Shown piece after piece: positions 19,367 through 29,614 of a stretch of 64,000 nucleotides of DNA (position 1 is the stretch's first letter; every line of letters begins with the position of its first letter). The notes beneath the pieces are model-generated. The model had not been told where the DNA came from. It was given only the letters and a program-made list of their open reading frames with translations, and ran no database searches. Source of the DNA: Pseudomonadota bacterium (GTDB lineage: Bacteria; Pseudomonadota; Gammaproteobacteria; Nitrosococcales; Methylophagaceae); the NCBI GenBank assembly GCA_030576275.1, contig JALIBN010000003.1, positions 1 through 64,000 of the forward strand, written 5' to 3'. A program made the position numbers and the translations under genes.

Positions 19367-19395
19367 TATTTTAACTAATAGAATATTAGAATTTA

Positions 19396-20163
19396 ATGAT
19401 AAACCTTATTGATAGCCATTGCCACCTTGATTTTCAATTGTTTGATATCGACCGTGCTGACATTTTGGCCCATTGCCAGCAATTAGGAGTGAACCATATT
19501 GTGATACCTGGTGTTACCGCTGATAAGTGGGAACGATTACTTAAAATCTGTGACCAGTCTGAGTTATTGCATCCGGCATTAGGGTTACATCCATTATTTA
19601 TGGAGCACCATACAGCTGAACATCTAGTGGACTTAAAAAAATTGATTGCCGCTGTTGAGCCCATAGCCATCGGTGAAATTGGTTTAGATTTTTATTTACC
19701 TAGTCATGATAAACAAGCACAAATTGATTTATTCACGGCACAACTGAAACTCGCCCAATCAGCCCAATTACCTGTATTACTGCATGTTCGTAAAGCACAT
19801 GATCAAACCATAAACTTACTTAAAAGTCATCGTGTGGTTGGAGGGATAGTTCATGCTTTTAATGGTAGCCTGCAACAAGCAGAACAATATACTAAGCTAG
19901 GATTTTTATTGGGAGTCGGTGGCGTCATTACCCATGCCAAGGCAACACGTTTGAGAACAATATTCAGCCAGCTTCCTATAGCCAGCATAGTATTAGAAAC
20001 CGACGCACCTGATATGCCACTGGCAGAGATGCAAGATCAAAAAAATACGCCAGAAAATATTCCCATAATACTCGCGTCGCTGGCAAACATTCGTTCTGAA
20101 AGCGAACAAGATCTTGCTAAAATAACCACTGACAACGCTAAACGAATTTTAAATATAAAATGA
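19396..20163 (+). CDS. TatD family metal-dependent hydrolase
   Basis: IDSHCHLDF, IGEIGLDFY, PVLLHVRKAH, GIVHAFNGS, VLETDAPDMPL. Confidence 0.93.
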   Translation: MINLIDSHCHLDFQLFDIDRADILAHCQQLGVNHIVIPGVTADKWERLLKICDQSELLHPALGLHPLFMEHHTAEHLVDLKKLIAAVEPIAIGEIGLDFYLPSHDKQAQIDLFTAQLKLAQSAQLPVLLHVRKAHDQTINLLKSHRVVGGIVHAFNGSLQQAEQYTKLGFLLGVGGVITHAKATRLRTIFSQLPIASIVLETDAPDMPLAEMQDQKNTPENIPIILASLANIRSESEQDLAKITTDNAKRILNIK

Positions 20164-20663
20164 CACACTTAAAATACTTATCTGCCTACCCTGAGACGGT
20201 ACAAGATCAAGTTCGAGCCTTAATAAGCAACAACACACTCGGTGACTTATTGTTAAAAAAATATCCTGAAGTCCATGATATTAAAACAAATAAAGCCCTC
20301 TATTCGTATGTGATTGACTTAAAGAATCAATTTATTCGTCAATCTAGTCCGCTGAGTAAAGTAGTTTATGATGATAAACTTGATGTGTTGCATCAAGCAT
20401 TAGGTCTACATACCTTCGTTTCCAGAGTTCAAGGCAATAAATTAAAAGCCAAAAATGAGATGCGTATTGGCTCAGTATTTAAAACGGCACCCAGTGCGTT
20501 TTTAAATATGATCGTGGTACATGAATTAGCCCATTTAAAAGAGAAAGATCACAACAAAGCATTCTATAAATTATGTACTTACATGGAACCGAACTATCAT
20601 CAGTTGGAATTTGATATGCGTCTTTATCTGACTTACTTAGATCGTGTTGGGAAATTGTATTAA
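20160..20663 (+). CDS. YgjP-like (DUF45-type) metallopeptidase domain protein
   Basis: Zinc motif VVHELAHLKEKDHNKAFYKLCTYMEPNY; 4-bp overlap with tatD. Confidence 0.82.
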   Translation: MTHLKYLSAYPETVQDQVRALISNNTLGDLLLKKYPEVHDIKTNKALYSYVIDLKNQFIRQSSPLSKVVYDDKLDVLHQALGLHTFVSRVQGNKLKAKNEMRIGSVFKTAPSAFLNMIVVHELAHLKEKDHNKAFYKLCTYMEPNYHQLEFDMRLYLTYLDRVGKLY

Positions 20664-20676
20664 TAACATTAAAAAA

Positions 20677-20702
20677 GAGACAGTTACAGCACTCGCTGTC
20701 TC
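20677..20702. terminator. Possible hairpin between metallopeptidase and RNA methyltransferase genes
   Basis: GAGACAG...CTGTCTC 7-bp inverted repeat; no strong T tract. Confidence 0.3.
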
Positions 20703-20714
20703 ACTAGGGAATAA

Positions 20715-21233
20715 ATGAAACAATCTCAAGTAATCCTCGGTTTAGTCAACCCTAAAAGCCCCGATAATGTCGGTTCGGTATTACGTGCAGCCGCTAATTA
20801 TCGTGTCGACAAGGTTTTTTATACGGGTGATCGTTACCCGCGAGCCATTGAGCGTAAAGCAAGATCTGTCGATATGAGCCGTAAAATCAGCAAAGACGTG
20901 CTTATATCTCGAGCGGAATGCCTCATCGAGGTCGTCAGCAAAGATATGAAAATTGTCTGTGTCGAATTTGCCGTCAATGCCATACCTTTACCTGAGTATC
21001 AACACCCAGAAAATGCACTTTATATTTTTGGTCCTGAAGATGGCTCTATTGACCAAGATATTATCGACCAAGCCGACGCCGTTGTTTATGTGCCGACGGT
21101 GGGGTGTATGAACTTATCCGCCTCAGTGAACGTACTGCTTTATGATCGATTGGTGAAAGCGGCTAATTATCATGCCAACAATGAACTCATCCGAAAAAAT
21201 AGAGATACCAATAATCGCTTAAAAGTAGTTTAA
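20715..21233 (+). CDS. RNA methyltransferase, TrmH/SpoU family
   Basis: LVNPKSPDNVGSVLRAAANY, YIFGPEDGSI, VYVPTVGCMNLSASVNVLLYDRL. Confidence 0.9.
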   Translation: MKQSQVILGLVNPKSPDNVGSVLRAAANYRVDKVFYTGDRYPRAIERKARSVDMSRKISKDVLISRAECLIEVVSKDMKIVCVEFAVNAIPLPEYQHPENALYIFGPEDGSIDQDIIDQADAVVYVPTVGCMNLSASVNVLLYDRLVKAANYHANNELIRKNRDTNNRLKVV

Positions 21234-21450
21234 TTTTAGCTTAGCACTACTTCTGTCTAGTTAACGCGTTGTTCCATGTCTTGCTGTGACTAGGTTGTTA
21301 GAACTGCCAGTGGACTAGTCATTACTGTAGTAACGTCATCATTATAGATTTATTGTAAATAGACAAAATCACGCTTTAAACATCAATATTCTATTAAATC
21401 GCACTATAAATTAGTCAACTATGACAAAATGGCACTGATGATTTTTTGTT

Positions 21451-22374
21451 TTGGGATTTATGATGCCGCACACTGATATCACTGCTATTTTGCAGTCAAT
21501 TAACACCATTATCCTGGGTAAACATCAGGTCACCAAGCTTGCATTAACCTGTTTACTAGCAAAGGGGCATTTACTGATCGAAGATGTTCCTGGCGTAGCT
21601 AAAACAACGCTAGCCCATACGATTGCCAATACCTTAGGTTTAAAATTTCAGCGCATCCAATTTACCAGCGATATGTTACCGGCAGATATTTTGGGCGTAT
21701 CGATTTTTGATCGTCAAACGAATACCTTTAACTTTCATCAAGGCCCTATATTTACTCAATTAGTGCTTGCAGATGAAGTTAATCGAGCGACGCCACGTAC
21801 CCAAAGTGCATTACTGGAAGCCATGGAAGAACGTCAAGTGAGTATTGAAGGTCAAACTTATCGATTGCCTGCTCCTTTTTTTGTCATTGCCACCCAGAAT
21901 CCATCTACTCAAATTGGCACCTTTCCCCTGCCTGAATCTCAACTTGACCGCTTTTTAATGCGACTTAAAATTGGCTATCCTGATGCTGAAGCAGAACGCG
22001 CCCTTTTATTGGGCCAAGATCGCCGTCAACTATTAGAACAACTGCAGGCAGTGATTAGTAGCGATACTTTAATCGAGTTACAAAAAGCCGCGAGCAACAT
22101 TCATATTGCGCCTGCTTTGGTCGATTATGTGCAGAAACTATTAGCCCACACCCGTGAATCGGGTATTTTCCATTTTGGCTTATCACCTCGAGCTGGCCTC
22201 GCTTTATTACATGCCGCACAATCATGGGCACTAATTTCAGGGCGACAACAAGTCCTGCCCGAAGATGTACAAGCAGTGTTCCCTAGCGTAGTCAACCATC
22301 GATTAAATGTTCGCGATGAACATTCACAAAGTAACGCTATAGAAGAACTACTTTCCGAAGTAGCCATCCCTTAG
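21451..22374 (+). CDS. MoxR family AAA+ ATPase
   Basis: LLIEDVPGVAKTTLAH, IQFTSDMLPADILG, LADEVNRATPRTQSALLEAMEERQVS, FFVIATQNP. Confidence 0.94.
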   Translation: MGFMMPHTDITAILQSINTIILGKHQVTKLALTCLLAKGHLLIEDVPGVAKTTLAHTIANTLGLKFQRIQFTSDMLPADILGVSIFDRQTNTFNFHQGPIFTQLVLADEVNRATPRTQSALLEAMEERQVSIEGQTYRLPAPFFVIATQNPSTQIGTFPLPESQLDRFLMRLKIGYPDAEAERALLLGQDRRQLLEQLQAVISSDTLIELQKAASNIHIAPALVDYVQKLLAHTRESGIFHFGLSPRAGLALLHAAQSWALISGRQQVLPEDVQAVFPSVVNHRLNVRDEHSQSNAIEELLSEVAIP

Positions 22375-22380
22375 TTATTA

Positions 22381-23349
22381 ATGATGCCCCATACTCTTAG
22401 CCAGCTTTATCATCGTTTTAATCAACTGCGTGGTCGACGAATATTTATCGTGCCGACTCGTTTTGGGTTTGCCTATGCCGGCTTTCTAATCTTAATCTTG
22501 CTAGGTGCGATAAATTACAGTAGTAGTCTAGGGCATGTTTTGTGCTTTTTGCTGGGAAGTTTAGGTTTAGTCGCCATGTTACATACCTACCGAAACCTAG
22601 CTAAAATTGAACTTCACCATGCCTTTTCCGAACATGTATTTTGTGGGGAAAAAATTCATTTCACCGTGTTATTTGATAATCAATCTCACCATGATAGCTA
22701 TCAATTAAACGTCGCCAGCAAACAAGTGCTGACACCAACATTTAATCCTTTTCGTCTATTCAAAGGCTATAGACATCATTACCTAATACCTATGCTAAAA
22801 GCACAGCTGACGACCACTGTGTCGATAACCTTAGCCAGTGAACGGCGTGGTCGTCAGCCTTTAGGTCGTATTCGCATTGCCAGTCAGTTTCCGCTTGGCT
22901 TATACACTACGTGGAGCTATTTTAATACCAGTGCTTACGCCTTAGTTTACCCCAAACCTCTTGGAGGTTTACCTTTACCATCGGCTAATGATAATGGTCA
23001 ACAGTCTAATCATCACAAACAAACGGGCGTCGATGACTTTTCTGGTTTCGATATCTATCGCTCAGGTGATCCTATTCATGCAATCGCATGGAAAGCCATG
23101 GCGCGTGATGATGTCATGAGAACTAAACAATTCACCAGCTATCAGGGTGGAAACGTGATGTTGTCATGGCAAGATGTCGCCCAACTTCGTGATACTGAAG
23201 CACGTTTATCACAACTCTGCCGCTGGATTTTACACGCTGAAGCGGCAGGCATGAATTACGGTTTAAGCTTAGCTACTACCGCCATCAATTATGGTCAAGG
23301 AGAACAGCATCGCCATCGATGTTTAAGTGCCTTAGCCCTTTATGAATAG
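22381..23349 (+). CDS. DUF58 domain-containing protein
   Basis: N-terminal TMs and FSGFDIYRSGDPIHAIAWKAMARDDVMRTKQF; between MoxR and TgpA. Confidence 0.87.
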   Translation: MMPHTLSQLYHRFNQLRGRRIFIVPTRFGFAYAGFLILILLGAINYSSSLGHVLCFLLGSLGLVAMLHTYRNLAKIELHHAFSEHVFCGEKIHFTVLFDNQSHHDSYQLNVASKQVLTPTFNPFRLFKGYRHHYLIPMLKAQLTTTVSITLASERRGRQPLGRIRIASQFPLGLYTTWSYFNTSAYALVYPKPLGGLPLPSANDNGQQSNHHKQTGVDDFSGFDIYRSGDPIHAIAWKAMARDDVMRTKQFTSYQGGNVMLSWQDVAQLRDTEARLSQLCRWILHAEAAGMNYGLSLATTAINYGQGEQHRHRCLSALALYE

Positions 23350-25318
23350 CACTGTACCTACTAAGAACGCTCTATTATGGCTAATGTTAGGCTTAAGTCT
23401 TGCCGCTTTGCCTCATTTTAGTTATCAACCAATGTGGGTCTTCGTCATTTTTGCCAGTATGCTCGGTTGGCGTTGCATGGCGATCTGGCATGCCTGGCAT
23501 TTGCCTTCAAAACAACATCGCCGGATGCAATGGCTACATCATAGTATTGCTGTCCTCGCCACAGTATTATTACTGACTAGCTATGGCAACCTAATTGGCC
23601 GTGATGCTGGAGTCGCACTGCTCACTGTAATGTTAGGACTCAAAGTAGTTGAGATACGATCGTCACGAGATTACTATCTCAGTTGCTTTTTAGGTTATTT
23701 TTTAGTTGTCACCAACTTCTTTTATTCACAAAGCATCCCTAACGCCACGTTGATGTTTATCGTTGTCACTATTCTGACAACCTGTCTCATCAGCTTAAAT
23801 GATGCCAAACAAGCACTTAACAGTCGCTCACAATTTAAGTTAGCAAGCCAAATGTTATTGCAAGCCATCCCTCTGATGTTATTGCTCTTTGTGCTTTTCC
23901 CACGTATTTCCGGCCCATTATGGGGCTTACCTACTGATGCTCATAGTGCCACAACGGGCATTGATAACAACATGACACTGGGTAAAATAAGTCAGCTTAT
24001 TCAGTCTAATGAAATTGCTTTTAGGGTTAAATTTAATGGTCAACAACCGGCCCAATCAGAATTATATTGGCGTGGCCCTGTTTTATGGCACAGCGATGGC
24101 GTGACATGGACAGAACTAGATAATGAAACAAAATCGGCAACCCTGCCAAACATTCTGAACCTAGGTACTACGTATAACTATACTGCAACATTAGAAGCGC
24201 ATAATGCACGTTGGCTATTTGCACTTGATTTCCCCAACGCCTTACCCTTAGGCATCAAGGCTCATTTTACTCAAGATGGTCAATTACTCAGCGATGACCC
24301 ACTCCGCCAACGTCAACAATATGAGCTGAGTGCCCACACGCAATATCGCTTTAATGAGGACAATAATAGTTATCTTGCTGACGCCTTACAACTACCCAAT
24401 AATCAACACCCACGGACACAGCAACTGGCTCAAAAATGGTTGCAACAAACACAACTGCCACTTGAGTTGGTGCAATTGGCATTAACACATTTTAATCAGC
24501 AGGACTTTTATTACACCCTGTCGCCGCCCCAATTATCTGGCGATACTATTGATACTTTTTTATTCGAAAGTCGCCGTGGATTTTGTGAACATTATGCGGC
24601 CAGTTTTACTATTTTAATGCGTGCTGCCGGCGTGCCAACAAGGATTGTAACTGGGTATCAAGGTGGAGAAATCAATCCAGTCGATGATTTTTTAGTTATT
24701 CGCCAGCGTGATGCCCATGCTTGGACTGAAGTGTGGGTAAAGGGTCAGGGCTGGATTCGAATTGACCCAACGGCGGCCGTTGCTAAACACAGAATAGACC
24801 AAGGTATGAATACCATTATGCCGCTCAATATGCGATCACCGCTGATGCTATCAAATAGCCGTCAACTCGCAGAACTCTGGCAAACACTGCGCAATAATTG
24901 GGATGCGCTGGATAATTCATGGAACCAATGGATTTTAGCCTATGGTCCTGAACTACAGAAAGAATTTTTGTCCAAACTGGGTATGCCCAGTCCTAATTGG
25001 CAACAAATGGTAATTTGGCTAAGTGTTTCGCTCAGTATCATCTTACTACTTATTAGCTCACTTATTTTCTACCAACGTAAACGGCTTGCTCCAGTAATAT
25101 TTCTATATCAAAAATTCTGCAACAAATTTGCTGTTAATCGTAAGGCTAGTGAAGGCCCTATCGATTTTGCTGATAGAGTAAAACAGCTTTACCCTAATAA
25201 TTCAGCTGAAATAGATCGTATAAATAAGCTCTATATTAATTTGCATTATGGCAATAAATCAGTCTCAATAGATGATTTAAAACAAGCCATAAAGACGTTT
25301 AAGCCTCCTCGAATATGA
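23342..25318 (+). CDS. Transglutaminase-like membrane protein (TgpA family)
   Basis: Multi-TM N-terminus; transglutaminase core RRGFCEHYAASFTILMRAAGVPTRIVTGYQGGE...VIRQRDAHAWTEVWV...WIRIDPTAAV. Confidence 0.93.
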   Translation: MNSTVPTKNALLWLMLGLSLAALPHFSYQPMWVFVIFASMLGWRCMAIWHAWHLPSKQHRRMQWLHHSIAVLATVLLLTSYGNLIGRDAGVALLTVMLGLKVVEIRSSRDYYLSCFLGYFLVVTNFFYSQSIPNATLMFIVVTILTTCLISLNDAKQALNSRSQFKLASQMLLQAIPLMLLLFVLFPRISGPLWGLPTDAHSATTGIDNNMTLGKISQLIQSNEIAFRVKFNGQQPAQSELYWRGPVLWHSDGVTWTELDNETKSATLPNILNLGTTYNYTATLEAHNARWLFALDFPNALPLGIKAHFTQDGQLLSDDPLRQRQQYELSAHTQYRFNEDNNSYLADALQLPNNQHPRTQQLAQKWLQQTQLPLELVQLALTHFNQQDFYYTLSPPQLSGDTIDTFLFESRRGFCEHYAASFTILMRAAGVPTRIVTGYQGGEINPVDDFLVIRQRDAHAWTEVWVKGQGWIRIDPTAAVAKHRIDQGMNTIMPLNMRSPLMLSNSRQLAELWQTLRNNWDALDNSWNQWILAYGPELQKEFLSKLGMPSPNWQQMVIWLSVSLSIILLLISSLIFYQRKRLAPVIFLYQKFCNKFAVNRKASEGPIDFADRVKQLYPNNSAEIDRINKLYINLHYGNKSVSIDDLKQAIKTFKPPRI

Positions 25319-25659
25319 ATAACAATGACCTTCAAAAATTCAAACAGTTGCTCGAAACTCAGCGCGGTGAGTTAATGAATTCTCAACAAATGGCGCAGAG
25401 TTCAACTGGAACGGTTGAACTTGATCAGGCGAGTGTGGGTCGTGTTTCAAGGATGGATGCTATGCAATCACAAGCAATGGCCATTGAAACATCGCGACTA
25501 CGACAGCAACAACTCAGAAAGGTATCAACGGCACTAGCTCTAATAGCATCGGGGGATTATGGTTATTGCAGCGTCTGTGATGAAGACATCAACCTTAAAC
25601 GCTTGGCAATTGATCCTGCATCAACGATGTGTGTACCCTGCGCTTCAAAACAAGAATAG
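25315..25659 (+). CDS. TraR/DksA family zinc-finger protein
   Basis: C-terminal YGYCSVCDEDINLKRLAIDPASTMCVPCASKQE four-Cys finger. Confidence 0.9.
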   Translation: MNNNDLQKFKQLLETQRGELMNSQQMAQSSTGTVELDQASVGRVSRMDAMQSQAMAIETSRLRQQQLRKVSTALALIASGDYGYCSVCDEDINLKRLAIDPASTMCVPCASKQE

Positions 25660-25669
25660 TAAACCGTCC

Positions 25670-25692
25670 TTCCCGAATTCATTTATCGGGAA
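25670..25692. terminator. Possible hairpin terminator
   Basis: TTCCCGA...TCGGGAA inverted repeat after the DksA-like gene; weak T tract. Confidence 0.35.
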
Positions 25693-25732
25693 TCTTATAG
25701 TGAAGTCAGCCTAGTTTAGGTTAAAATAAGCC

Positions 25733-26470
25733 ATGACAAATACTAATCCTCTTTTCGAACGTACCCATATTTTAATCGGTGATGCCGGCATCGAACGCCT
25801 ACAACAAAGCCATGTCTTTCTGGCAGGCATGGGTGGCGTTGGCTCTTTCACTGCCGAAGCATTAGCACGAATGGGCGTCGGTCAAATTACAATCGTTGAT
25901 CACGATGTGGTATCGGCATCAAATATTAATCGCCAATTGGTTGCATTAAACTCCACTGTCGGCGAACTTAAAGTCGAGGTCATGGCAAAACGGATTTATG
26001 ATATAAATCCAGCGTGTAAAGTGAATATTATTACCGAATTTTTATCGCCGACTACTATCCCAGATGTTATTACATTGGAATATGATGTCATCATTGACGC
26101 CATCGATAGCATGAGTAGCAAAACTCAATTAATGGCCACAGCATGGCGCAAAAACTTACCCATTTTTGCCAGCATGGGCGCGGGAGGAAAACTCGATCCA
26201 ACGCTAATCCGCACAGGTGACATCATGGATACATCAATGTGCAAACTTGCAAAACAATTGCGAGGTCACCTACGACGAAATGGTGTAGGTCGTGGCATTC
26301 AAACAGTGTATTCCATCGAGTCACCACAACCCGCATTACCACCAGAAGCCGTGGCACATGGCCGACCACGAGCAGTCAATGGCACCATGAGTTATATGCC
26401 TTCCATCTTTGGCTTAACCCTCGCAGGTATGGTGAGTAATCATATTATTGGTAATGCACGGCGTGTCTGA
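25733..26470 (+). CDS. tcdA: tRNA threonylcarbamoyladenosine dehydratase
   Basis: ThiF/E1-like: VFLAGMGGVGSFTAEALARMGVG, DHDVVSASNINRQLVAL, IIDAIDSMSSKTQLM, GAGGKLDPT. Confidence 0.92.
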   Translation: MTNTNPLFERTHILIGDAGIERLQQSHVFLAGMGGVGSFTAEALARMGVGQITIVDHDVVSASNINRQLVALNSTVGELKVEVMAKRIYDINPACKVNIITEFLSPTTIPDVITLEYDVIIDAIDSMSSKTQLMATAWRKNLPIFASMGAGGKLDPTLIRTGDIMDTSMCKLAKQLRGHLRRNGVGRGIQTVYSIESPQPALPPEAVAHGRPRAVNGTMSYMPSIFGLTLAGMVSNHIIGNARRV

Positions 26471-26987
26471 TCAGATTTCAGCTCCTGCCGCTGATTCTGT
26501 TAACGTTTTAAATTGTAACCAATATCGTCAGCAACAACTCACCGAGTTACTTAAACCTTATGGCATTGAAATTGAACTCGTTGAAGAGCATGAAGCTATT
26601 CAAGGCAGTTTTTTTGGTGAACGAGAAGCAGGCTTAATTGGTAATAAACTTTACCTTCGTCACGATACGCCAATACATTCAGCCTTACATGAAGCTGGTC
26701 ACTACATTTGCATGGATCCTGCAAGACGAGAGAAACTCGATACCAATGCTGAAGGTGATTATGATGAAGAAAATGGCGTGTGTTTTTTGCAAATACTGCT
26801 GGCTGAGCACTTAACCGATGTCGGCAGAGAACGCATGATGATCGACATGGATAGCTGGGGTTATACCTTCAGATTAGGCTCAGCTAAAGCATGGTTTGAA
26901 CACGATGCAGAAGATGCCCAACAATGGCTAATCGAACACCAAATAATTACTGCTAATCAAAAGCCCACTTGGCAATTTAGACAATAA
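26448..26987 (+). CDS. Conserved hypothetical protein with HExxH-like motif
   Basis: ALHEAGHYICMDPARREKLDTNAEGDYDEENGVCFLQILLAEHL; overlaps the tcdA end, so the true start may be downstream. Confidence 0.75.
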   Translation: MVMHGVSDQISAPAADSVNVLNCNQYRQQQLTELLKPYGIEIELVEEHEAIQGSFFGEREAGLIGNKLYLRHDTPIHSALHEAGHYICMDPARREKLDTNAEGDYDEENGVCFLQILLAEHLTDVGRERMMIDMDSWGYTFRLGSAKAWFEHDAEDAQQWLIEHQIITANQKPTWQFRQ

Positions 26988-27333
26988 TAACACCTTGAAA
27001 ATATCAGTCATTTTCATAATCAGTGCTTAATCCGACCGACTATTGATAACGTTTTTTATCTAAATAAAAGTCATCTTTACATGCTTTATTCATAATATAG
27101 GTAATAACGACTTGCCCCCAGCGAGGCATAAAACGACAGTCTGTTGTACATAACCGCAATAGTGAATATTCATATAATGCTATATGAATCAGCATATTTT
27201 AAAAGTTGCTTAATCATTTTCAGAAGCATAGAGTCGAGATATCTATATGCATGACAAGGGATTTATATCGTCGTTAATAACAAAGTTAATCATCCAAAAA
27301 AATAAGCAACATTCATTCAATCTTTAAGGAATT

Positions 27334-27810
27334 ATGATGCGTAAACGAATTATCAATCCCGTTGAACAAGACAATTTTCATCCCGAACGTGACTGGCTAG
27401 ATATTGAAAATATCGCAATAGTAGAGGTGACCTCGGAAGATACCGATTATCCAGTTGAATCGGCACTTCTGTCTGCTAAAGTTTCGGGATGGCGGGCATC
27501 GGACTCAGGAAAACAGACCATTCGTTTGATCTTTGATCATCCTCAACAGCTTGAGTGGATTAAGCTAGGGTTTGAAGAGTTGGCAGTGGAACGTACCCAA
27601 GAATATCTTTTACGTTGGTCGTCTGATAAGGGCGAGTCATACCAAGAAATCGTTCGACAACAATGGAACTTCAGCCCTGAAGGTTCTACAAGTCAAATTG
27701 AGGAATATCACCTACAGCTTTCTTCTGTGACCACGCTTGAACTGATCATTACGCCTGATATCGGTGAAAGAAATCGTGTGGCATCTTTAAAACAATTACG
27801 GCTGGCATAA
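27334..27810 (+). CDS. Hypothetical protein, beta-rich, carbohydrate-binding-like
   Basis: 158-aa ORF with upstream AAGGA and clear start; no recognised catalytic motif. Confidence 0.6.
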   Translation: MMRKRIINPVEQDNFHPERDWLDIENIAIVEVTSEDTDYPVESALLSAKVSGWRASDSGKQTIRLIFDHPQQLEWIKLGFEELAVERTQEYLLRWSSDKGESYQEIVRQQWNFSPEGSTSQIEEYHLQLSSVTTLELIITPDIGERNRVASLKQLRLA

Positions 27811-28006
27811 CAGATAATTTATATTTTTTTCCGTGAGCATGATTATAACGAGTGGTTATCGCCTGTAATTTTTGTAATTCAAACACTCGCCATCTAGCCA
27901 ATATTATTATAATATCAAACTTATAATGTGTAATTTTTTATACACTTATCGTTATGAACCCTAGTTTATTTGATATTAAAATTAATCATCTTAAAGGAAA
28001 AACGTT

Positions 28007-28405
28007 ATGAGTTTTGTAAGTGAATTTAAAAGCTTTGCTATGAAAGGTAACGTCGTTGATATGGCGGTTGGTATTATCATCGGCGTTGCATTTGGTAAAA
28101 TAGTGGCTTCCTTAGTTAGAGATGTCATCATGCCGCCAATCGGTGTCTTAGTAGGTGGTGTTGATTTTTCAGAGCTCGCATATATTATTCAAGAGGCACA
28201 AGGTGAAGCCGTTGCTGTTGCAATAAACTACGGTTTATTCATTCAATCAATCGTTGATTTTCTTATTGTGGCTTTTGCGATTTTCATGGCTATTAAGGTA
28301 ATGAACTCGCTTAAAAAGAAAGAAGAAGCTGCTCCGGCGGCACCAGCTAAACCATCAACTGAAGTGGTTTTGCTAACAGAAATAAGAGATCTACTTAAAC
28401 GCTAA
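28007..28405 (+). CDS. mscL: Large-conductance mechanosensitive channel
   Basis: [49 protein letters not shown]...[11 protein letters not shown]. Confidence 0.96.
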   Translation: MSFVSEFKSFAMKGNVVDMAVGIIIGVAFGKIVASLVRDVIMPPIGVLVGGVDFSELAYIIQEAQGEAVAVAINYGLFIQSIVDFLIVAFAIFMAIKVMNSLKKKEEAAPAAPAKPSTEVVLLTEIRDLLKR

Positions 28406-28434
28406 ACTACTTAATATTTAGTAAGAAAAAGCTC

Positions 28435-28837
28435 ATGATAAACTATCTGAAATTGGAGGTGTAGGCGAAGCGTACTCGCAAAATTGACAGATGCGTGTAC
28501 TACATATCAATTGAGAACTTATTAGAAAGTTGCTGTGAAAAAAAGGCCGTAAAGAATTAGCTGAAAAAACAGGCATCAGTGAAAATCTTGTGCTAAATTG
28601 GGTTAGCCGTGCAGACCTAGCAAGAATTAAGGGGGTAAGCACCCAATATGCAGATGTTCTTAAATGTGCTTGCCTCGATACTGTGCCTGAGTTGGCTCAA
28701 CGGAATGCCGAAAATCTAAACGCTAAGATGCTTGAAGTAAATGAAGAAAAAACCTTGTTCGTCAGGTGCCATCGACATCTCAAGTAGAAGCTTGGATAAC
28801 ACAAGCAAAACTGTCACCTCGTGTGATTAATCATTAA
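28435..28837 (+). pseudogene. DUF4332-like helix-hairpin-helix protein, frameshifted
   Basis: Reading across frames: KLSEIGGVGEAYSQ / KIDRCVYYISIENLLESCCEKKGRKELAEKTGISENLVLNWVSRADLARIKGVSTQYADVLKCACLDTVPELAQRNAENLNAKMLEVNEEKTL / RQVPSTSQVEAWITQAKLSPRVINH*. At least two frameshifts (about 28482 and 28757). Confidence 0.8.
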
Positions 28838-28863
28838 ACTATATTGAATCGGCTTAAATCATG

Positions 28864-28897
28864 AACTCTCGCTTCTATTTATAGGGGCGAGAGCTCT
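28864..28897. terminator. Hairpin, possible terminator
   Basis: CTCTCGC...GGCGAGAG inverted repeat between the DUF4332 remnant and the convergent lipoprotein gene. Confidence 0.4.
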
Positions 28898-28969
28898 TTA
28901 AGTTGATTTTTCGATAAAGACTTACAGCCTTTAATTCATCAAGACAGTGTGTTCCATTGCTAGCTAAGC

Positions 28970-29614
28970 TTATTTTTCAGGTAAGTTTGTAATCTGTTGC
29001 TCTAACCACGCTTGTAAAGCTACCGCCACTAATTGACTAGCCTGATTAATGGCAATGGTCGCATGCTTGGCATTGTTTTGATCCGCGGTCACTTCTTTTG
29101 TAAATTGCGTTGTGGATAAAAGTGTTTTGTCATTCTGATTAATCAAATAAAATATAATAGATACGACGCCTGTTGAACTGGCATCATTAGCGTGAATATG
29201 ATGACTAAAATCGACTAATGTCGCTTCTAGTAATAGGTTGGCATCTGCTCTTGAACCGACAGGAATAACAGCAGAAATGTGCTGACTTTGAGCAAGAGAT
29301 TGTTGTAGATAGTTAGCTATTAATTTACTCGGGTTATCACTCCAGCGACTATAGGCATAACTATTAAAACCATAGTCAGAATCTCTGTAAATAATGGCTG
29401 TATTTAATAAACCTTGTGGACTACGTATCGGCGATAAAGCAAGTATCACCGCCTTAGAACCTTTTAGTTCCGAAGGTGTTGTAGTCAGATCCATCTGTTG
29501 CGAAAGTGTATAGACATCAATTTCTGGACTTGGCGTTGGTGAAATCACACTACACCCTGACAGCCAAACTGAAGTGAGAATTACCCATAAAAGAAACGGT
29601 TTATTTTTCACCAT
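28970..29614 (-). CDS. ABC-type transport auxiliary lipoprotein
   Basis: Lipobox (LSGCSVIS); YTLSQQMDL...; downstream of MCE protein gene. Confidence 0.83.
   Translation of the reverse strand: MVKNKPFLLWVILTSVWLSGCSVISPTPSPEIDVYTLSQQMDLTTTPSELKGSKAVILALSPIRSPQGLLNTAIIYRDSDYGFNSYAYSRWSDNPSKLIANYLQQSLAQSQHISAVIPVGSRADANLLLEATLVDFSHHIHANDASSTGVVSIIFYLINQNDKTLLSTTQFTKEVTADQNNAKHATIAINQASQLVAVALQAWLEQQITNLPEK

Noticed and set aside
21451-25318. MoxR-DUF58-transglutaminase module as a novel system
   Set aside because: Widespread, known gene arrangement in gammaproteobacteria; nothing unusual in this copy.
27040-27195. 51-aa minus-strand ORF (MLIHIALYEYSLLRLCTTDCRFMPRWGQVVITYIMNKACKDDFYLDKKRYQ*) in an intergenic gap
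   Set aside because: Within the length expected by chance, no clear ribosome site or family resemblance; a homology search would decide.
28590-28787. 65-aa stand-alone ORF as an intact gene
   Set aside because: Both sides continue the same protein family in other frames, so it is part of a pseudogene.
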